Under the pieces are notes generated by a model. That model made no database searches. It was not told where the DNA came from and was given only the letters and a program-made list of their open reading frames with translations. 64,000 bases of DNA, from contig NZ_JAASQR010000001.1 of assembly GCF_011762025.1 (NCBI RefSeq), positions 868,001 through 932,000 of the forward strand, given 5' to 3'. Below, piece after piece: positions 8,577 to 17,227 of this stretch (the stretch's first letter is position 1; each line of letters begins with the position of its first letter). Both the position numbers and the translations under genes were made by a program. The stretch comes from Sphingobium vermicomposti (GTDB taxonomy: Bacteria; Pseudomonadota; Alphaproteobacteria; Sphingomonadales; Sphingomonadaceae).

Positions 8577-9713
8577 ATGCTCGTCCGCGCCAGCCGACCG
8601 CCGAACATCGCTTTCGTCCTTCCAGGTCTGGGAGCTGGCGGATCGGAACATATAGTCAGCCTGTTGTGCAATCATTTTGCGGCGCTGGGCTGGACCGTCC
8701 GGCTGATCGCGTTCGAGGATGAGACGACCCCGACCTATTACAGCCACCATCCGGCTGTTCGGATCGTGCGCCTGGGCATGAGATCCCGCCGCAGGCCCGC
8801 CCCCGCCGCAGCGTTGACCATGTTCAAGCGGCGGCAGAGGCTGCAAGCCGCGCTTGAGGAAGCCGCACCCGATCTGGTGGTGAGCTTCCTTACGCGAACC
8901 AACATTCTGTCGGTGTGGAGTGCCCGTCGGATCGGTGTCCCGGTGATCGTGTCTGAACGCAACAATCCTGAACTGCAAACCTTGGGGACCGTTTGGAGCA
9001 AACTGCGCCAATGGGCCTATCCGCGATCGGCGGGGCTGGTCACCATGACCCAGGGCGCGATGGATCATTTCGACCGCACAATGACCGTGCGGGGTTGGGT
9101 CATCCCCAATCCGGCGCCGCCGGCTGCCGCCGCCATGCCGCACATGTCGGACGGCAGGACCATCGGGGCGGTCGGCAGGCTGGTGCCGCAAAAGGGGTTC
9201 GACCGGCTGATCGACGCCTTCGCCCGCGTAGCCGCCGACATTCCCGATTGGCGGCTGGTGATCTGGGGCGAAGGGCCAGATCGCGCCGCACTGGAAGCCC
9301 AGAGGGACAGGTTGGGCCTGTCCGACCGAGTCACATTGCCCGGCATTACCCACCAGCCAGGCGAATGGATCGCCCAATCGGATATGTTCGTCCTGTCTTC
9401 CCGCTTTGAAGGCTGGGGCATTGTGGTGGGTGAAGCGATGGCGGGCGGACTGCCGGTCATTTCGTTCGATTGTCCCTGGGGGCCAGCGGAAATGATCGAG
9501 CAGGGCCGCAGCGGCGTGCTAGTGCCCAATGGCGACGTTCCGGCGCTGGGCGATGCCATGGCCGCACTGTGCCGCGATCCCGCGCGGCGCGATGCGCTGA
9601 GCATCGAAGCGAAGGCGCGCATGACGCTGTTCGACATGGACCATATCCTCGCCAGCTGGCGGTCGGTCATTTTCGAAGTGTTGAAAGATCATCCCGTTGG
9701 GGCGGAGCAATGA
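8577..9713 (+). CDS. Glycosyltransferase family 4 protein
   Basis: This 378-residue GT-B enzyme has the N-terminal signature FVLPGLGAGGSEHIV and a C-terminal UDP-sugar-binding half with IGAVGRLVPQKGFDRLIDAF and SSRFEGWGIVVGEAMAGGLPVI, which includes the E-x7-E pair. The ATG at 8577 is preferred over the TTG three bases upstream; AAGGA lies six bases before it. It resembles GalNAc/GlcNAc transferases of the PglA/PglJ type, but the donor is not decided by sequence alone. It opens a seven-gene plus-strand operon in which almost every junction overlaps by four bases, so the products are probably made in fixed ratio. Confidence 0.9.
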   Translation: MLVRASRPPNIAFVLPGLGAGGSEHIVSLLCNHFAALGWTVRLIAFEDETTPTYYSHHPAVRIVRLGMRSRRRPAPAAALTMFKRRQRLQAALEEAAPDLVVSFLTRTNILSVWSARRIGVPVIVSERNNPELQTLGTVWSKLRQWAYPRSAGLVTMTQGAMDHFDRTMTVRGWVIPNPAPPAAAAMPHMSDGRTIGAVGRLVPQKGFDRLIDAFARVAADIPDWRLVIWGEGPDRAALEAQRDRLGLSDRVTLPGITHQPGEWIAQSDMFVLSSRFEGWGIVVGEAMAGGLPVISFDCPWGPAEMIEQGRSGVLVPNGDVPALGDAMAALCRDPARRDALSIEAKARMTLFDMDHILASWRSVIFEVLKDHPVGAEQ

Positions 9714-10588
9714 ACGCTATGATGTTGAAGACCCTGGCGCGGACGGTAAGGCAGCGGTGGCGCGACGAACCCTATCTGCGCATGGTGGCCGCGAGCGCCG
9801 ACGCTTTTCTGGTATCCTACCCCAAAAGCGGGCGGACGTGGCTGCGCTATCTTCTATCCTGTTATTTCGCGGAAAGCGCCGGGCTGGGGTTTGAACCCGA
9901 CCTTACCACCACCTTTGGCGTGCTGCCGAATTTCGATCGTGATCCGGTGCGCGGCGTCGATGCCTTTATCGGGCGCGGCGCGAAGGCCGACCTGCCGCTC
10001 GTGCCTGTGAGCCATTTGCCCTACCGCCCACAGCTTTTCCTCGACAGGCCGGTGCTGTTCCTGGTGCGCGACCCACGCGATGTGATCGTGTCGGCCTATT
10101 TCCACGCGACGCGGCACAAGAAGAGCTTTTCGGGCGACATGGACGCATTCCTGTCGGAACAACATTATGGCCTGCACGCCCTGATTGCCTACCTCAATAG
10201 CTGGGCAGAGGGGCTGAAAAGCCACCCTCATCACGTCATCAGCTATGAAGAGATGCTCGCCAATCCCGAACAGGTGGTAACCGGCATCCTGACTTTCCTT
10301 GGCGAGGAGCCACGGCCCGACATATTGGCGAGAGCTGTCACCGCCGCGCAGTTCGACCGGATGCGCGACAAGGAACGGGATAGCGGCATCCCAGGCCACG
10401 ACTATGACCGCACCGATTCACAAAGCATGCGGATGCGCAGCGGCAAGGCAGGAACCTTCGGCCAGTGGCTTCGGGAGGATCAGGCCAATCTGATCGTGGA
10501 GCGTTGCCGCCGCGAACTGTCGCCGGAAGCCAGGGCGCTGATTGCGATCACGCACCCCGACTTTCAGTCCTTCCGTGAAGGCCGGTGA
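9710..10588 (+). CDS. Sulfotransferase domain protein (second of two)
   Basis: The 292-residue product has a clear PAPS site: YPKSGRTWLR (37-46), with Lys39 in the 5'-phosphosulfate loop, and VRDPRDVIVSAY, with Arg120 and Ser128 binding the 3' phosphate. It belongs to the cytosolic-type Sulfotransfer_1 group and resembles the first sulfotransferase of the locus only in the cofactor motifs, so it is not a recent duplicate. The start overlaps the preceding glycosyltransferase stop by four bases, placing it in that operon. A role in sulfating a sugar or lipid-linked intermediate is inferred from context. Residues 255-292 lack recognisable motifs. Confidence 0.87.
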   Translation: MNAMMLKTLARTVRQRWRDEPYLRMVAASADAFLVSYPKSGRTWLRYLLSCYFAESAGLGFEPDLTTTFGVLPNFDRDPVRGVDAFIGRGAKADLPLVPVSHLPYRPQLFLDRPVLFLVRDPRDVIVSAYFHATRHKKSFSGDMDAFLSEQHYGLHALIAYLNSWAEGLKSHPHHVISYEEMLANPEQVVTGILTFLGEEPRPDILARAVTAAQFDRMRDKERDSGIPGHDYDRTDSQSMRMRSGKAGTFGQWLREDQANLIVERCRRELSPEARALIAITHPDFQSFREGR

Positions 10589-10591
10589 CCG

Positions 10592-11728
10592 ATGCGCATC
10601 TGTTCGATCATCACCAGTTTCACGTCCGGCGGTGCAGAGATGCTGGCGCGAGACCTGGCCGAACGGTTTGCGGCGACCGGCCATGACGCGACGGTCATCG
10701 CGCTGAGCGACGCGTCCCGGATCGGCAACGACTGCGACACCGAATCCGCGATGATGGATCACATCCGGCAGGCGGGCGGACATGCGCTATCGCTCGGTCT
10801 TCACAACCGCAATGCATGGATCACAGGCGCGCGCTGGCTGCGCCAGATCCTGCGGACCACGCGCCCCGACGTCATCCACAGCCATACAGCCCGCGCGCTC
10901 CCCGTCATGGCGCTTGCGCGCCCGCAGGTGCCGGTGATCCTGACCCACCACAACAGCCGCCTGTCCTTTCCGCCTATGGCCTTCCACGTCTTCAACCGGA
11001 TCGTGGACGGCTATGTGGCGATCAGCGAGCAATGCGAGGCGACCCTGCGGCAGCATAGCCGCAAACCCATCCAACTGATCTGGAATGCTGCCAATCCACG
11101 ATTTCAGGCGGCAGGACCCCGTCGGGTACTGGCGCGGGACCCGCGAATCCTGGCCGTTGGCACCGTGTCGGAGCAAAAGGATTATCCGACGCTGGTGCGT
11201 GCCGCCCGGTTGCTGGCGGCCGCCATGGCCCCTCAGGGGCGCAAGCCGCGCATAGCCATCGCCGGGGGCGGGCCGATGCTGGGGCAACTGCAGGCGCTGG
11301 TCGAAGCCACCGGCGCGAGCGAGCATGTGGAATTGCTGGGCGCGCGGGGCGACGTCGACATGCTGATGCGTCAGGCGGACCTGTTTGTGAACAGTTCGCT
11401 ATGGGAAGGCTTTCCCATTTCCCTTATCGAAGCCGCGACCAGTGGCTTGCCGATGGTGGCCACCCGCGTGGCGGGCAACAGGGAAATGATCATTCCGGGC
11501 GTGAATGGCGAACTGGTGCCGCCAGGGGATGCCCAGGCCCTGGCCGCCGCCATGGCTACTGCTTTGTCGGATGAGGCGGCCTATGCGGCGCTGTCCGCCG
11601 GAGCGTTGGAAAGCGCACGCCGCTTTTCTATCGAACGGTGCGCCCACGCTCATCTGACGCTGTATGGCGACCTGCGCGGCAGGCGGGACGGCGCGCCTCT
11701 TCCCCGGCAGGTTGCCGCCACCGGATGA
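10592..11728 (+). CDS. Glycosyltransferase family 4 protein
   Basis: The product has 378 residues. SIITSFTSGGAEMLARDLAERF at the N terminus is the typical GT4 acceptor-domain opening. AVGTVSEQKDYPTLVRAA and NSSLWEGFPISLIEAATSG in the C-terminal half supply the nucleotide-sugar site and the E-x7-E motif. It starts three bases after the second sulfotransferase and ends with a four-base overlap into the phosphoesterase gene. It is the third GT4 enzyme of the window, so the repeat unit probably has at least three further sugars beyond the initiating one. The donor sugar is unknown. Confidence 0.9.
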   Translation: MRICSIITSFTSGGAEMLARDLAERFAATGHDATVIALSDASRIGNDCDTESAMMDHIRQAGGHALSLGLHNRNAWITGARWLRQILRTTRPDVIHSHTARALPVMALARPQVPVILTHHNSRLSFPPMAFHVFNRIVDGYVAISEQCEATLRQHSRKPIQLIWNAANPRFQAAGPRRVLARDPRILAVGTVSEQKDYPTLVRAARLLAAAMAPQGRKPRIAIAGGGPMLGQLQALVEATGASEHVELLGARGDVDMLMRQADLFVNSSLWEGFPISLIEAATSGLPMVATRVAGNREMIIPGVNGELVPPGDAQALAAAMATALSDEAAYAALSAGALESARRFSIERCAHAHLTLYGDLRGRRDGAPLPRQVAATG

Positions 11729-12459
11729 TCATGAGCGAAACCATGCGAATTGCCGTCCTAACGGACATCCATGCGCTCAGCGGCACATTGGAACCAGCCC
11801 TTTCCGCTGCGCGGGCGGAAGGGTTTGATGCCATGCTGATCCTGGGGGACCTGCTGACCTACGGCGTCCAGCCGGCAGAGACGCTGGATCTGGTTCAGGA
11901 TGCCGTGGATCGGGACGGCGCGATTCTGGTGAGCGGCAATCACGATCTGCTCTACATGGCGGACGCGGATGCAGCGGCTTATGCCGCCGACTTGCCCGAC
12001 TGGCTGCGCGAAAGCGTCGACTGGACCGCGCAGCGCGTGCCAGCAGGAGCGATGGACCGCTTCGCTTGGCGCAAGGACTGGAGCCAAGGGCCGCTGTTCG
12101 CCGCCCACGCCAATCCCTATTCGTTCGGCGACTGGCGCTACATCCGCTCCATCGAAGATGCCCAGGCAGCGTCCCCGGCACTGACAGAGCGCGGCTACAG
12201 TTTCGGCATTTTTGGTCATTCCCACCGAATGCGGCGCTATGATTGCGATGCGGCGACGATCTTCACCCTCGCCTCCTTGGGCCAGCCGCGGGACGACCAG
12301 GATCGAACGCCGCAATGGGCGATGGTGACGCTAGACCAGCAGCAGGTCACTGTCGCCTCCCGCCCCATCAGTTTCAATCCGGAGGACTATATGAAGGCGA
12401 TCCACGCCACCAGCATGACGGCATCGACACGGGAGCGGCTCTGCCGGTTTTTTGCATGA
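11725..12459 (+). CDS. Calcineurin-like metallophosphoesterase
   Basis: This 244-residue protein carries the full dimetal set: Asp14 and His16 (TDIHA), Asp42 (GDLL), Asn72-His73 (GNHD), His129 (AHAN) and His165/His167 (GHSH). It belongs to the YfcE/Metallophos_2 branch. There is no signal peptide, so it is cytoplasmic. Family members hydrolyse phosphodiesters or phosphomonoesters of many kinds. Translation coupling to a glycosyltransferase and to an ATP-grasp enzyme, both by ATGA overlaps, suggests it acts on a phosphorylated sugar or nucleotide-linked intermediate of glycan synthesis. The substrate cannot be deduced. Confidence 0.85.
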   Translation: MIMSETMRIAVLTDIHALSGTLEPALSAARAEGFDAMLILGDLLTYGVQPAETLDLVQDAVDRDGAILVSGNHDLLYMADADAAAYAADLPDWLRESVDWTAQRVPAGAMDRFAWRKDWSQGPLFAAHANPYSFGDWRYIRSIEDAQAASPALTERGYSFGIFGHSHRMRRYDCDAATIFTLASLGQPRDDQDRTPQWAMVTLDQQQVTVASRPISFNPEDYMKAIHATSMTASTRERLCRFFA

Positions 12460-13439
12460 AGGCGCTGGTCACGGGCGCCGGAGCCGTTCTGGGTCAGGGC
12501 ATTATCAAGTCGCTGCGGCAATCGACGCTGGATTGCACGCTGATCGCCGCCGATCCCAACCCTCTTTCATCCGGCCTCTACTGGGCCGACGCCGCCTACC
12601 GCCTTCCACTGGCCCATGACCCAGCATTTGGCGAGCGCATCGATGAGCTGCTCGACCGCGAGCGGCCAGATGTCGTGCTGGTGGGAACGGACATCGAGCT
12701 CTCCTTCTTTGCGGAGCAGCGGCAACGATTGGAATCGCTGTTCGGCACCCATGTGATCGTCAGCGATCCGCGCGTTGTCGCGATTGCCGACGACAAGCTG
12801 GAAACCGCGCGCTTTTTCCAAAGCGTCGGCCTCAATCCCCCGCGCTCGGTCTGTGGGCTGGATGATGAAGGCGTGGAAGAACTGGTGGCGGCGATAGGTT
12901 TCCCGCTGGTGGTCAAGCCGCGCGTCGGCGCTCGGTCGGTGGGCGTGTCCGTGGTGCATGACAGGGACGCGCTCGAACAGGCGCGCGTTGATCGGGAGGG
13001 GTTGGTCATACAGGAATGCGTCGGCGATCCCGACAGCGAATATACCGCCAGCGTCCTCTTCTTCGACGACGATGTGCAGGCATCGATCGTGATGCGACGC
13101 GATCTTCGCGACGGCAATACCTATCGCGCCTATACCGGCGACTATCCCGAACTGAACGAACAGGTTCGATTGCTGGGCCGCGCGCTGCGGCCCCATGGCC
13201 CCGCCAACTTCCAGTTTCGCACCGACGCGCAGGGGAAGCCGCGCGTTTTTGAAATCAACGCCCGTTTTTCCGGCACCACGCCGCTGCGCGCGATGGCCGG
13301 ATTCAACGAAGTGGAAATGTGCATACGCCGCCTGCTGTTCGACACCCCGATCGTGCAGCCAAAGATTCGATCCGGGGTGATCCTGCGCTATCTGGACGAA
13401 ATGTTCGTCCCGCAGGATCGCATCGACGCTGTCCGGTGA
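12456..13439 (+). CDS. ATP-grasp family protein (carbamoyl-phosphate-synthase-like)
   Basis: The 327-residue product starts with a Rossmann-like pre-ATP-grasp domain (MKALVTGAGAVLGQGIIKSL). An ATP-grasp core follows: FPLVVKPRVGARSVGVSVV supplies the nucleotide-binding strand, and RVFEINARFSGTT near residue 270 carries the metal-binding Glu and Asn. This resembles the CPSase-large-subunit-like proteins common in capsule and O-antigen loci. ATP-grasp enzymes join a carboxylate, activated as acyl phosphate, to an amine or thiol. Here it could attach an amino acid or carboxylic acid to an amino sugar, but that is inference. The start overlaps the preceding stop by four bases. Confidence 0.83.
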   Translation: MKALVTGAGAVLGQGIIKSLRQSTLDCTLIAADPNPLSSGLYWADAAYRLPLAHDPAFGERIDELLDRERPDVVLVGTDIELSFFAEQRQRLESLFGTHVIVSDPRVVAIADDKLETARFFQSVGLNPPRSVCGLDDEGVEELVAAIGFPLVVKPRVGARSVGVSVVHDRDALEQARVDREGLVIQECVGDPDSEYTASVLFFDDDVQASIVMRRDLRDGNTYRAYTGDYPELNEQVRLLGRALRPHGPANFQFRTDAQGKPRVFEINARFSGTTPLRAMAGFNEVEMCIRRLLFDTPIVQPKIRSGVILRYLDEMFVPQDRIDAVR

Positions 13440-14347
13440 AACCGGGCGCTGTCCTCGCGCTGACGGGTGGGTCCGGGTTTATCGGCGGGCATTTCGCCCA
13501 TGCCGCCAGAGCTAGGGGCTATCGCATCCGCCATCTCGGCCGACAAAGGCCCTTGGCTGCGGCAGCGGGGGATGAGTTCCGACCGCTCGACCTGCGCGCC
13601 GTCGATCCACACGCACCTTTGTTGGAAGGGTGCGACGCGCTGATCCATCTGGCAGCCTATATTCCGCGCGATCATCAAGATCCTGCGGAGGCCGCGCACT
13701 GCTGGAACGTCAACGCATTGGGAACGCTTCACCTGCTGGAGATGGCGGATCGGGCAGGGGTCGCCTATGTCGTCCAGACGAGCAGCGCCAACGCCTACGC
13801 CCCCACCAGCCAGCCCCCGGACGAGGATTCGGCGCTGTTCCCGTCAAGCCGGGGCTATTATCTTGGCTCGAAGATCATGCAGGAAATCTATGCCGGGCAA
13901 TATTGCCGGACTGCAGGCCTGACGCTTGCCACCTTGCGGCTTGGTTCGGTTTACGGACCAGGTCAGGAAAGCGGCGCACTGGGCAATATGGTGCGGGCGG
14001 CGAAGGCTGGGCAACCGATCCGGGTCGTGGGATCAGGCCGCTTCGGTTCGGACCTGGTCCTGGTCGATGACGTCATCGACGCGTTGTTGCTGGTGCTGGA
14101 GAGGGATTCGTCTGGTCCCTTCAACGTTGGCAGTGGGGCGCGAACCAGCATCGCCGAACTTGCGCAGGCACTGTCCGATCTTACCCGATCGCCGATCCGC
14201 CGGGACATGACGGAGGGCGAATCGGAATGGGGCTTTCCCGCGCTCAACATCGATCGCCTGAAAGCCTTGGGCTATCGCCCAAAATCTATCGGCCTGGGGC
14301 TACGCGCGATGCTGGAATCGCGGGGACAAGTGCCTTTCGACGCCTAG
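13436..14347 (+). CDS. NAD-dependent epimerase/dehydratase (extended SDR)
   Basis: The 303-residue product has the dinucleotide motif GGSGFIGG (11-18), TSSANAYAPT with Ser116/Ser117, and the catalytic Tyr142-x3-Lys146 pair (YLGSK). It therefore has an intact GalE-like extended-SDR active site. It uses a GTG start at 13436 that overlaps the ATP-grasp stop by four bases (GTGA). Such enzymes epimerise, dehydrate or reduce nucleotide sugars. It closes the glycan operon and probably makes one of its sugar donors. The neighbouring gene is convergent, so the polysaccharide operon ends here. Confidence 0.88.
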   Translation: MKPGAVLALTGGSGFIGGHFAHAARARGYRIRHLGRQRPLAAAAGDEFRPLDLRAVDPHAPLLEGCDALIHLAAYIPRDHQDPAEAAHCWNVNALGTLHLLEMADRAGVAYVVQTSSANAYAPTSQPPDEDSALFPSSRGYYLGSKIMQEIYAGQYCRTAGLTLATLRLGSVYGPGQESGALGNMVRAAKAGQPIRVVGSGRFGSDLVLVDDVIDALLLVLERDSSGPFNVGSGARTSIAELAQALSDLTRSPIRRDMTEGESEWGFPALNIDRLKALGYRPKSIGLGLRAMLESRGQVPFDA

Positions 14348-14372
14348 AGACCGGACTGGAAAGGCGTTTTCC

Positions 14373-14891
14373 TCAGCTTCCGTTCGGGCCGCCGGTGTTG
14401 CTGCCACCACCGCCGCCCATTCCGCCCATGCCACCAGCACCCACGGCGCCGATATTGCCAAAAATTTCGTCCAACAAGCTGCGATGACGGCCAAGTGTCG
14501 GCGTCTTGTCACCGCTCGGCGAGATTTTGGCGACCTGCTCCAGTCCCATACGGTCGACTGCGGCGACATTGCCCGCTGCATCGAAACGGACGCGAAGGAT
14601 GGTCTGCGCAACGGGCTTCGGGTTGGAAAAGGCCAGCGCGCGCATGTCGCGCGACACATAATACCAGTCCTGATCGCCAAATTGCGCGGCGAAGGTCGGA
14701 CGCCCCAGCGTGCCTTCCACCGATGCGCGGTTGTCGACGCCCGGCTGGATGGAATCGACCAGCAGCTTGTCGACCTGATACCCTTGATGCGTGCGGATGC
14801 GGGTGCAACCCGACATCCCCAGCGCAAGCGCCACAAGGCCACCCGCGAGCAAGATCCGCCCGCTGCGGGACTGTCGGCTGAACTGGCGCAT
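14373..14891 (-). CDS. bamE: Outer membrane assembly lipoprotein BamE
   Basis: The 172-residue precursor has a lipoprotein signal with Cys29 in GMSGC. The SmpA/OmlA (BamE) domain follows, with GYQVDKLLVDSIQPGVDNRASVEGTLG-like spacing and QDWYYVSRD. BamE is a small part of the BAM complex that folds outer-membrane barrels. The ATG at 14891 is chosen because AGGAG precedes it; longer in-frame starts add a non-lipoprotein leader. The last 20 or so residues are a Gly/Met-rich tail (GGMGGMGGGGG) not found in E. coli BamE but seen in alphaproteobacterial forms. It is divergent from the bc1 chaperone gene. Confidence 0.92.
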   Translation of the reverse strand: MRQFSRQSRSGRILLAGGLVALALGMSGCTRIRTHQGYQVDKLLVDSIQPGVDNRASVEGTLGRPTFAAQFGDQDWYYVSRDMRALAFSNPKPVAQTILRVRFDAAGNVAAVDRMGLEQVAKISPSGDKTPTLGRHRSLLDEIFGNIGAVGAGGMGGMGGGGGSNTGGPNGS

Positions 14892-15031
14892 GAACTTCTC
14901 CTGCCGGGACGGGACCCGGGAATCCTTAAAGCTGACGCCGCCATTGCATCGGGCGGCTCGCCGATCAATATGGAAATGAGCGGACCCCGGCAAGGGGGCC
15001 TCGTTCGGTTCATCCAGGAAACAGACACGTC

Positions 15032-15547
15032 ATGCCAAAGCTTTTCCGGCGCCTGTTCGCAAGCCACGATCCCAAGAGTGCGATGCAGCCGCTTTATCAG
15101 GCCATTGTTCAGGAGGGCCGCCAGCCCCACTGGTATCTGGAAGGGCAGGTCCCCGACACGGTCGACGGGCGGTTCGACATGATCGTCGCCATATTGGCGC
15201 AGGTGCTGATGCGGCTGGAAAGCCTGGACGCGGCGCAGGAAAGCGTGTGGTTGACGGAATTATTTATCGACGACATGGACGGACAGCTGCGACAGGAAGG
15301 CATTGGCGACGTGGTCGTCGGCAAGCATATCGGCCGCATGGTCAGCGCCCTTGGCGGTCGCCTGTCCGCCTATCGCGCAGCCCTGGCGGGCGAAGCGGAA
15401 CTGAGCGAGGCGTTGACGCGCAACCTTTATCGCGGGTCGCCGCCCGCTGCTGACGCGCTGGCTCATGTCGAATCGCGCCTGCGTTCGCGCTGGGTCAGCC
15501 TTGGCACGGTCGCGCGCGACGCGCTAATTGCAGGAGAGCTGGGATGA
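15032..15547 (+). CDS. Ubiquinol-cytochrome c chaperone family protein (Cbp3-like)
   Basis: The 171-residue protein matches the ubiquinol-cytochrome c chaperone family, the bacterial counterpart of mitochondrial Cbp3/UQCC1. LYQAIVQEGRQPHWYLEGQVPDTVDGRFDMIVAILAQVL-type helices and the conserved LFIDDMDGQLRQEGIGD segment are visible. Family members assist assembly of cytochrome b in the bc1 complex. It overlaps the DUF177 gene by four bases. The arrangement bamE, chaperone, DUF177 is common in Alphaproteobacteria, so this is ordinary core genome. Confidence 0.9.
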   Translation: MPKLFRRLFASHDPKSAMQPLYQAIVQEGRQPHWYLEGQVPDTVDGRFDMIVAILAQVLMRLESLDAAQESVWLTELFIDDMDGQLRQEGIGDVVVGKHIGRMVSALGGRLSAYRAALAGEAELSEALTRNLYRGSPPAADALAHVESRLRSRWVSLGTVARDALIAGELG

Positions 15548-16071
15548 CATCCCCTACCCCCGAATTTTCCCGCCCCGTCCGCATGGATCAGCTGGCCCGG
15601 CATGCCCAGGGCGTGACGATCAGCGCCGAATCCGCCGAGCGGGAAGCGCTGGCCCGCCGATTCCATCTGCTGAGCCTCGACCGGCTGGAGGCGGAATATG
15701 GCCTGACGGAGGACGCGGGCGGTGTATCGGCACGCGGACGTCTGCGCGCGGAACTGGTGCAGCCCTGCGTCGCAACCGGACTCCCCGTCCCCGAAAGCAT
15801 CGAGACCGACTTTGTGCTGCGCTTCGTCACGGAAAACGAGACCGGTGGCGAAGGAGAAGAGCTGGAGATCGATTCGGACGATTGCGACGTCATCGGCTAT
15901 GACGGGCAGGTGATCGACATGGGGGAAGCCGTCGCGGAAACGGTCGCGCTGGCCATGACGCCCTACCCCCGCTCCCCGGACGCGGACGCCCATCTTCGCG
16001 AAGCAGGGGTGCTAACGGAGGAGCAGGCCAGCCCGTTTGCTGCGCTGCTGTCGCTCAAGAACAAGAAATAA
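15544..16071 (+). CDS. DUF177 (YceD) family protein
   Basis: The 175-residue product fits the YceD/DUF177 family, with the central block GRLRAELVQPCVATGLPVP containing the conserved Cys (of a usually paired set) and the ETVALAMTPYPRSP segment in the C-terminal half. In other bacteria and in plastids the family has been tied to 23S rRNA accumulation and to the neighbouring rpmF gene. Here rpmF does not follow and dinB is next. It is translationally coupled to the bc1 chaperone gene by an ATGA overlap. The molecular activity of the family is poorly defined. Confidence 0.88.
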   Translation: MTSPTPEFSRPVRMDQLARHAQGVTISAESAEREALARRFHLLSLDRLEAEYGLTEDAGGVSARGRLRAELVQPCVATGLPVPESIETDFVLRFVTENETGGEGEELEIDSDDCDVIGYDGQVIDMGEAVAETVALAMTPYPRSPDADAHLREAGVLTEEQASPFAALLSLKNKK

Positions 16072-16133
16072 ACGAGACGGCTGAGCGCTGATCATGTTTC
16101 CCTTTCGTTCCTGCCGTGCCATAGTCGCGCGCC

Positions 16134-17222
16134 ATGGAAACCCCGCCGACCGGCACGCGCAAGATCATCCATGTCGACATGGATGCCTTTTACGCATCGG
16201 TCGAACAGCGTGATGATCCGGCCTTGCGCGGCAAGCCGATCGCCGTGGGCGGAGGTGGGCCGCGCGGCGTGGTCGCGACCGCCAGCTACGAAGCGCGCCT
16301 GTTCGGCGTAAAATCAGCCATGCCCGGCGCACGGGCACGGCGGCTCTGCCCGGACCTGCTGTTCGTTAAGCCCCGTTTTGAGGCCTATCGCGCCGCATCG
16401 TCCCAAATACGGGCGATCTTTGCGCGGTTCACCGACATCATCCAGCCATTGTCGCTCGACGAAGCCTATCTGGACGTCACCGCCAACAAGCCAGGCATCG
16501 CGTCGGCGACGGTGATTGCCCAAGAGATTCGCAGCATGATCCGCGATGAAACCGGCCTGACCGCCTCTGCCGGCGTGTCCTATAACAAGCTGATCGCCAA
16601 ACTGGCGTCGGACCAGAACAAGCCCGATGGCCTGTGCGTCGTCCGTCCGAGCGAGGGTGCAGCCTTCATGGCCAGGATGCCGGTCCGCCGCATCCACGGC
16701 GTCGGTCCCGTGACGGCGCGGCGAATGCAGGCGCTGGGCATAGAGACGGGCGCTGACCTGCGAGCGCGCGACCTGCCCTTCCTGCAACAGCATTTCGGCA
16801 GCGCCGCCCCCTTCTACTATCGCGCCGCGCGGGGGGAAGATGACCGGCCAGTCCATGAACGGCAGGAACGCAAATCCGTCAGCGTGGAGGACACATTTTT
16901 CGGCGACCTCGTTGCAGAGGACGCGCTGGTCGCCGAAGTGGAGCGGATCGCCGCCAGCCTATGGACCAGGGTCGAAAGAAGCCGCGCCTATGGTCGAACC
17001 GTCGTGCTGAAAATCAAGTTCGCCGATTTTCGCATCATTACGCGATCCAAAAGCTTTACCGCGCCGGTGCGCTCACCCGATCTGCTCGCGCAAACGGGCC
17101 GCGCGCTGCTGCGGGCGCAACTGCCCTTGCCGATGGGCGCAAGGCTACTGGGCCTTGGCGTTCACAATCTGGATCATGAAGAGAGCGAAGAGCCGGGGCC
17201 GCAGCTCAGCCTCATTCTGTAG
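16134..17222 (+). CDS. dinB: DNA polymerase IV (Y-family)
   Basis: The 362-residue protein has the Y-family palm motifs HVDMDAFYASVEQ (metal ligand Asp15 and steric-gate region) and SLDEAYLDVT (Asp109-Glu110). A helix-hairpin-helix thumb (IHGVGPVTARRMQALGI) and the little-finger domain follow. The C terminus QLSLIL is a good beta-clamp-binding motif. The enzyme copies damaged templates with low fidelity. No LexA-like operator was recognised in the 62 bases upstream, so SOS control is not supported from this sequence. Confidence 0.95.
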   Translation: METPPTGTRKIIHVDMDAFYASVEQRDDPALRGKPIAVGGGGPRGVVATASYEARLFGVKSAMPGARARRLCPDLLFVKPRFEAYRAASSQIRAIFARFTDIIQPLSLDEAYLDVTANKPGIASATVIAQEIRSMIRDETGLTASAGVSYNKLIAKLASDQNKPDGLCVVRPSEGAAFMARMPVRRIHGVGPVTARRMQALGIETGADLRARDLPFLQQHFGSAAPFYYRAARGEDDRPVHERQERKSVSVEDTFFGDLVAEDALVAEVERIAASLWTRVERSRAYGRTVVLKIKFADFRIITRSKSFTAPVRSPDLLAQTGRALLRAQLPLPMGARLLGLGVHNLDHEESEEPGPQLSLIL

Positions 17223-17227
17223 CGCCT

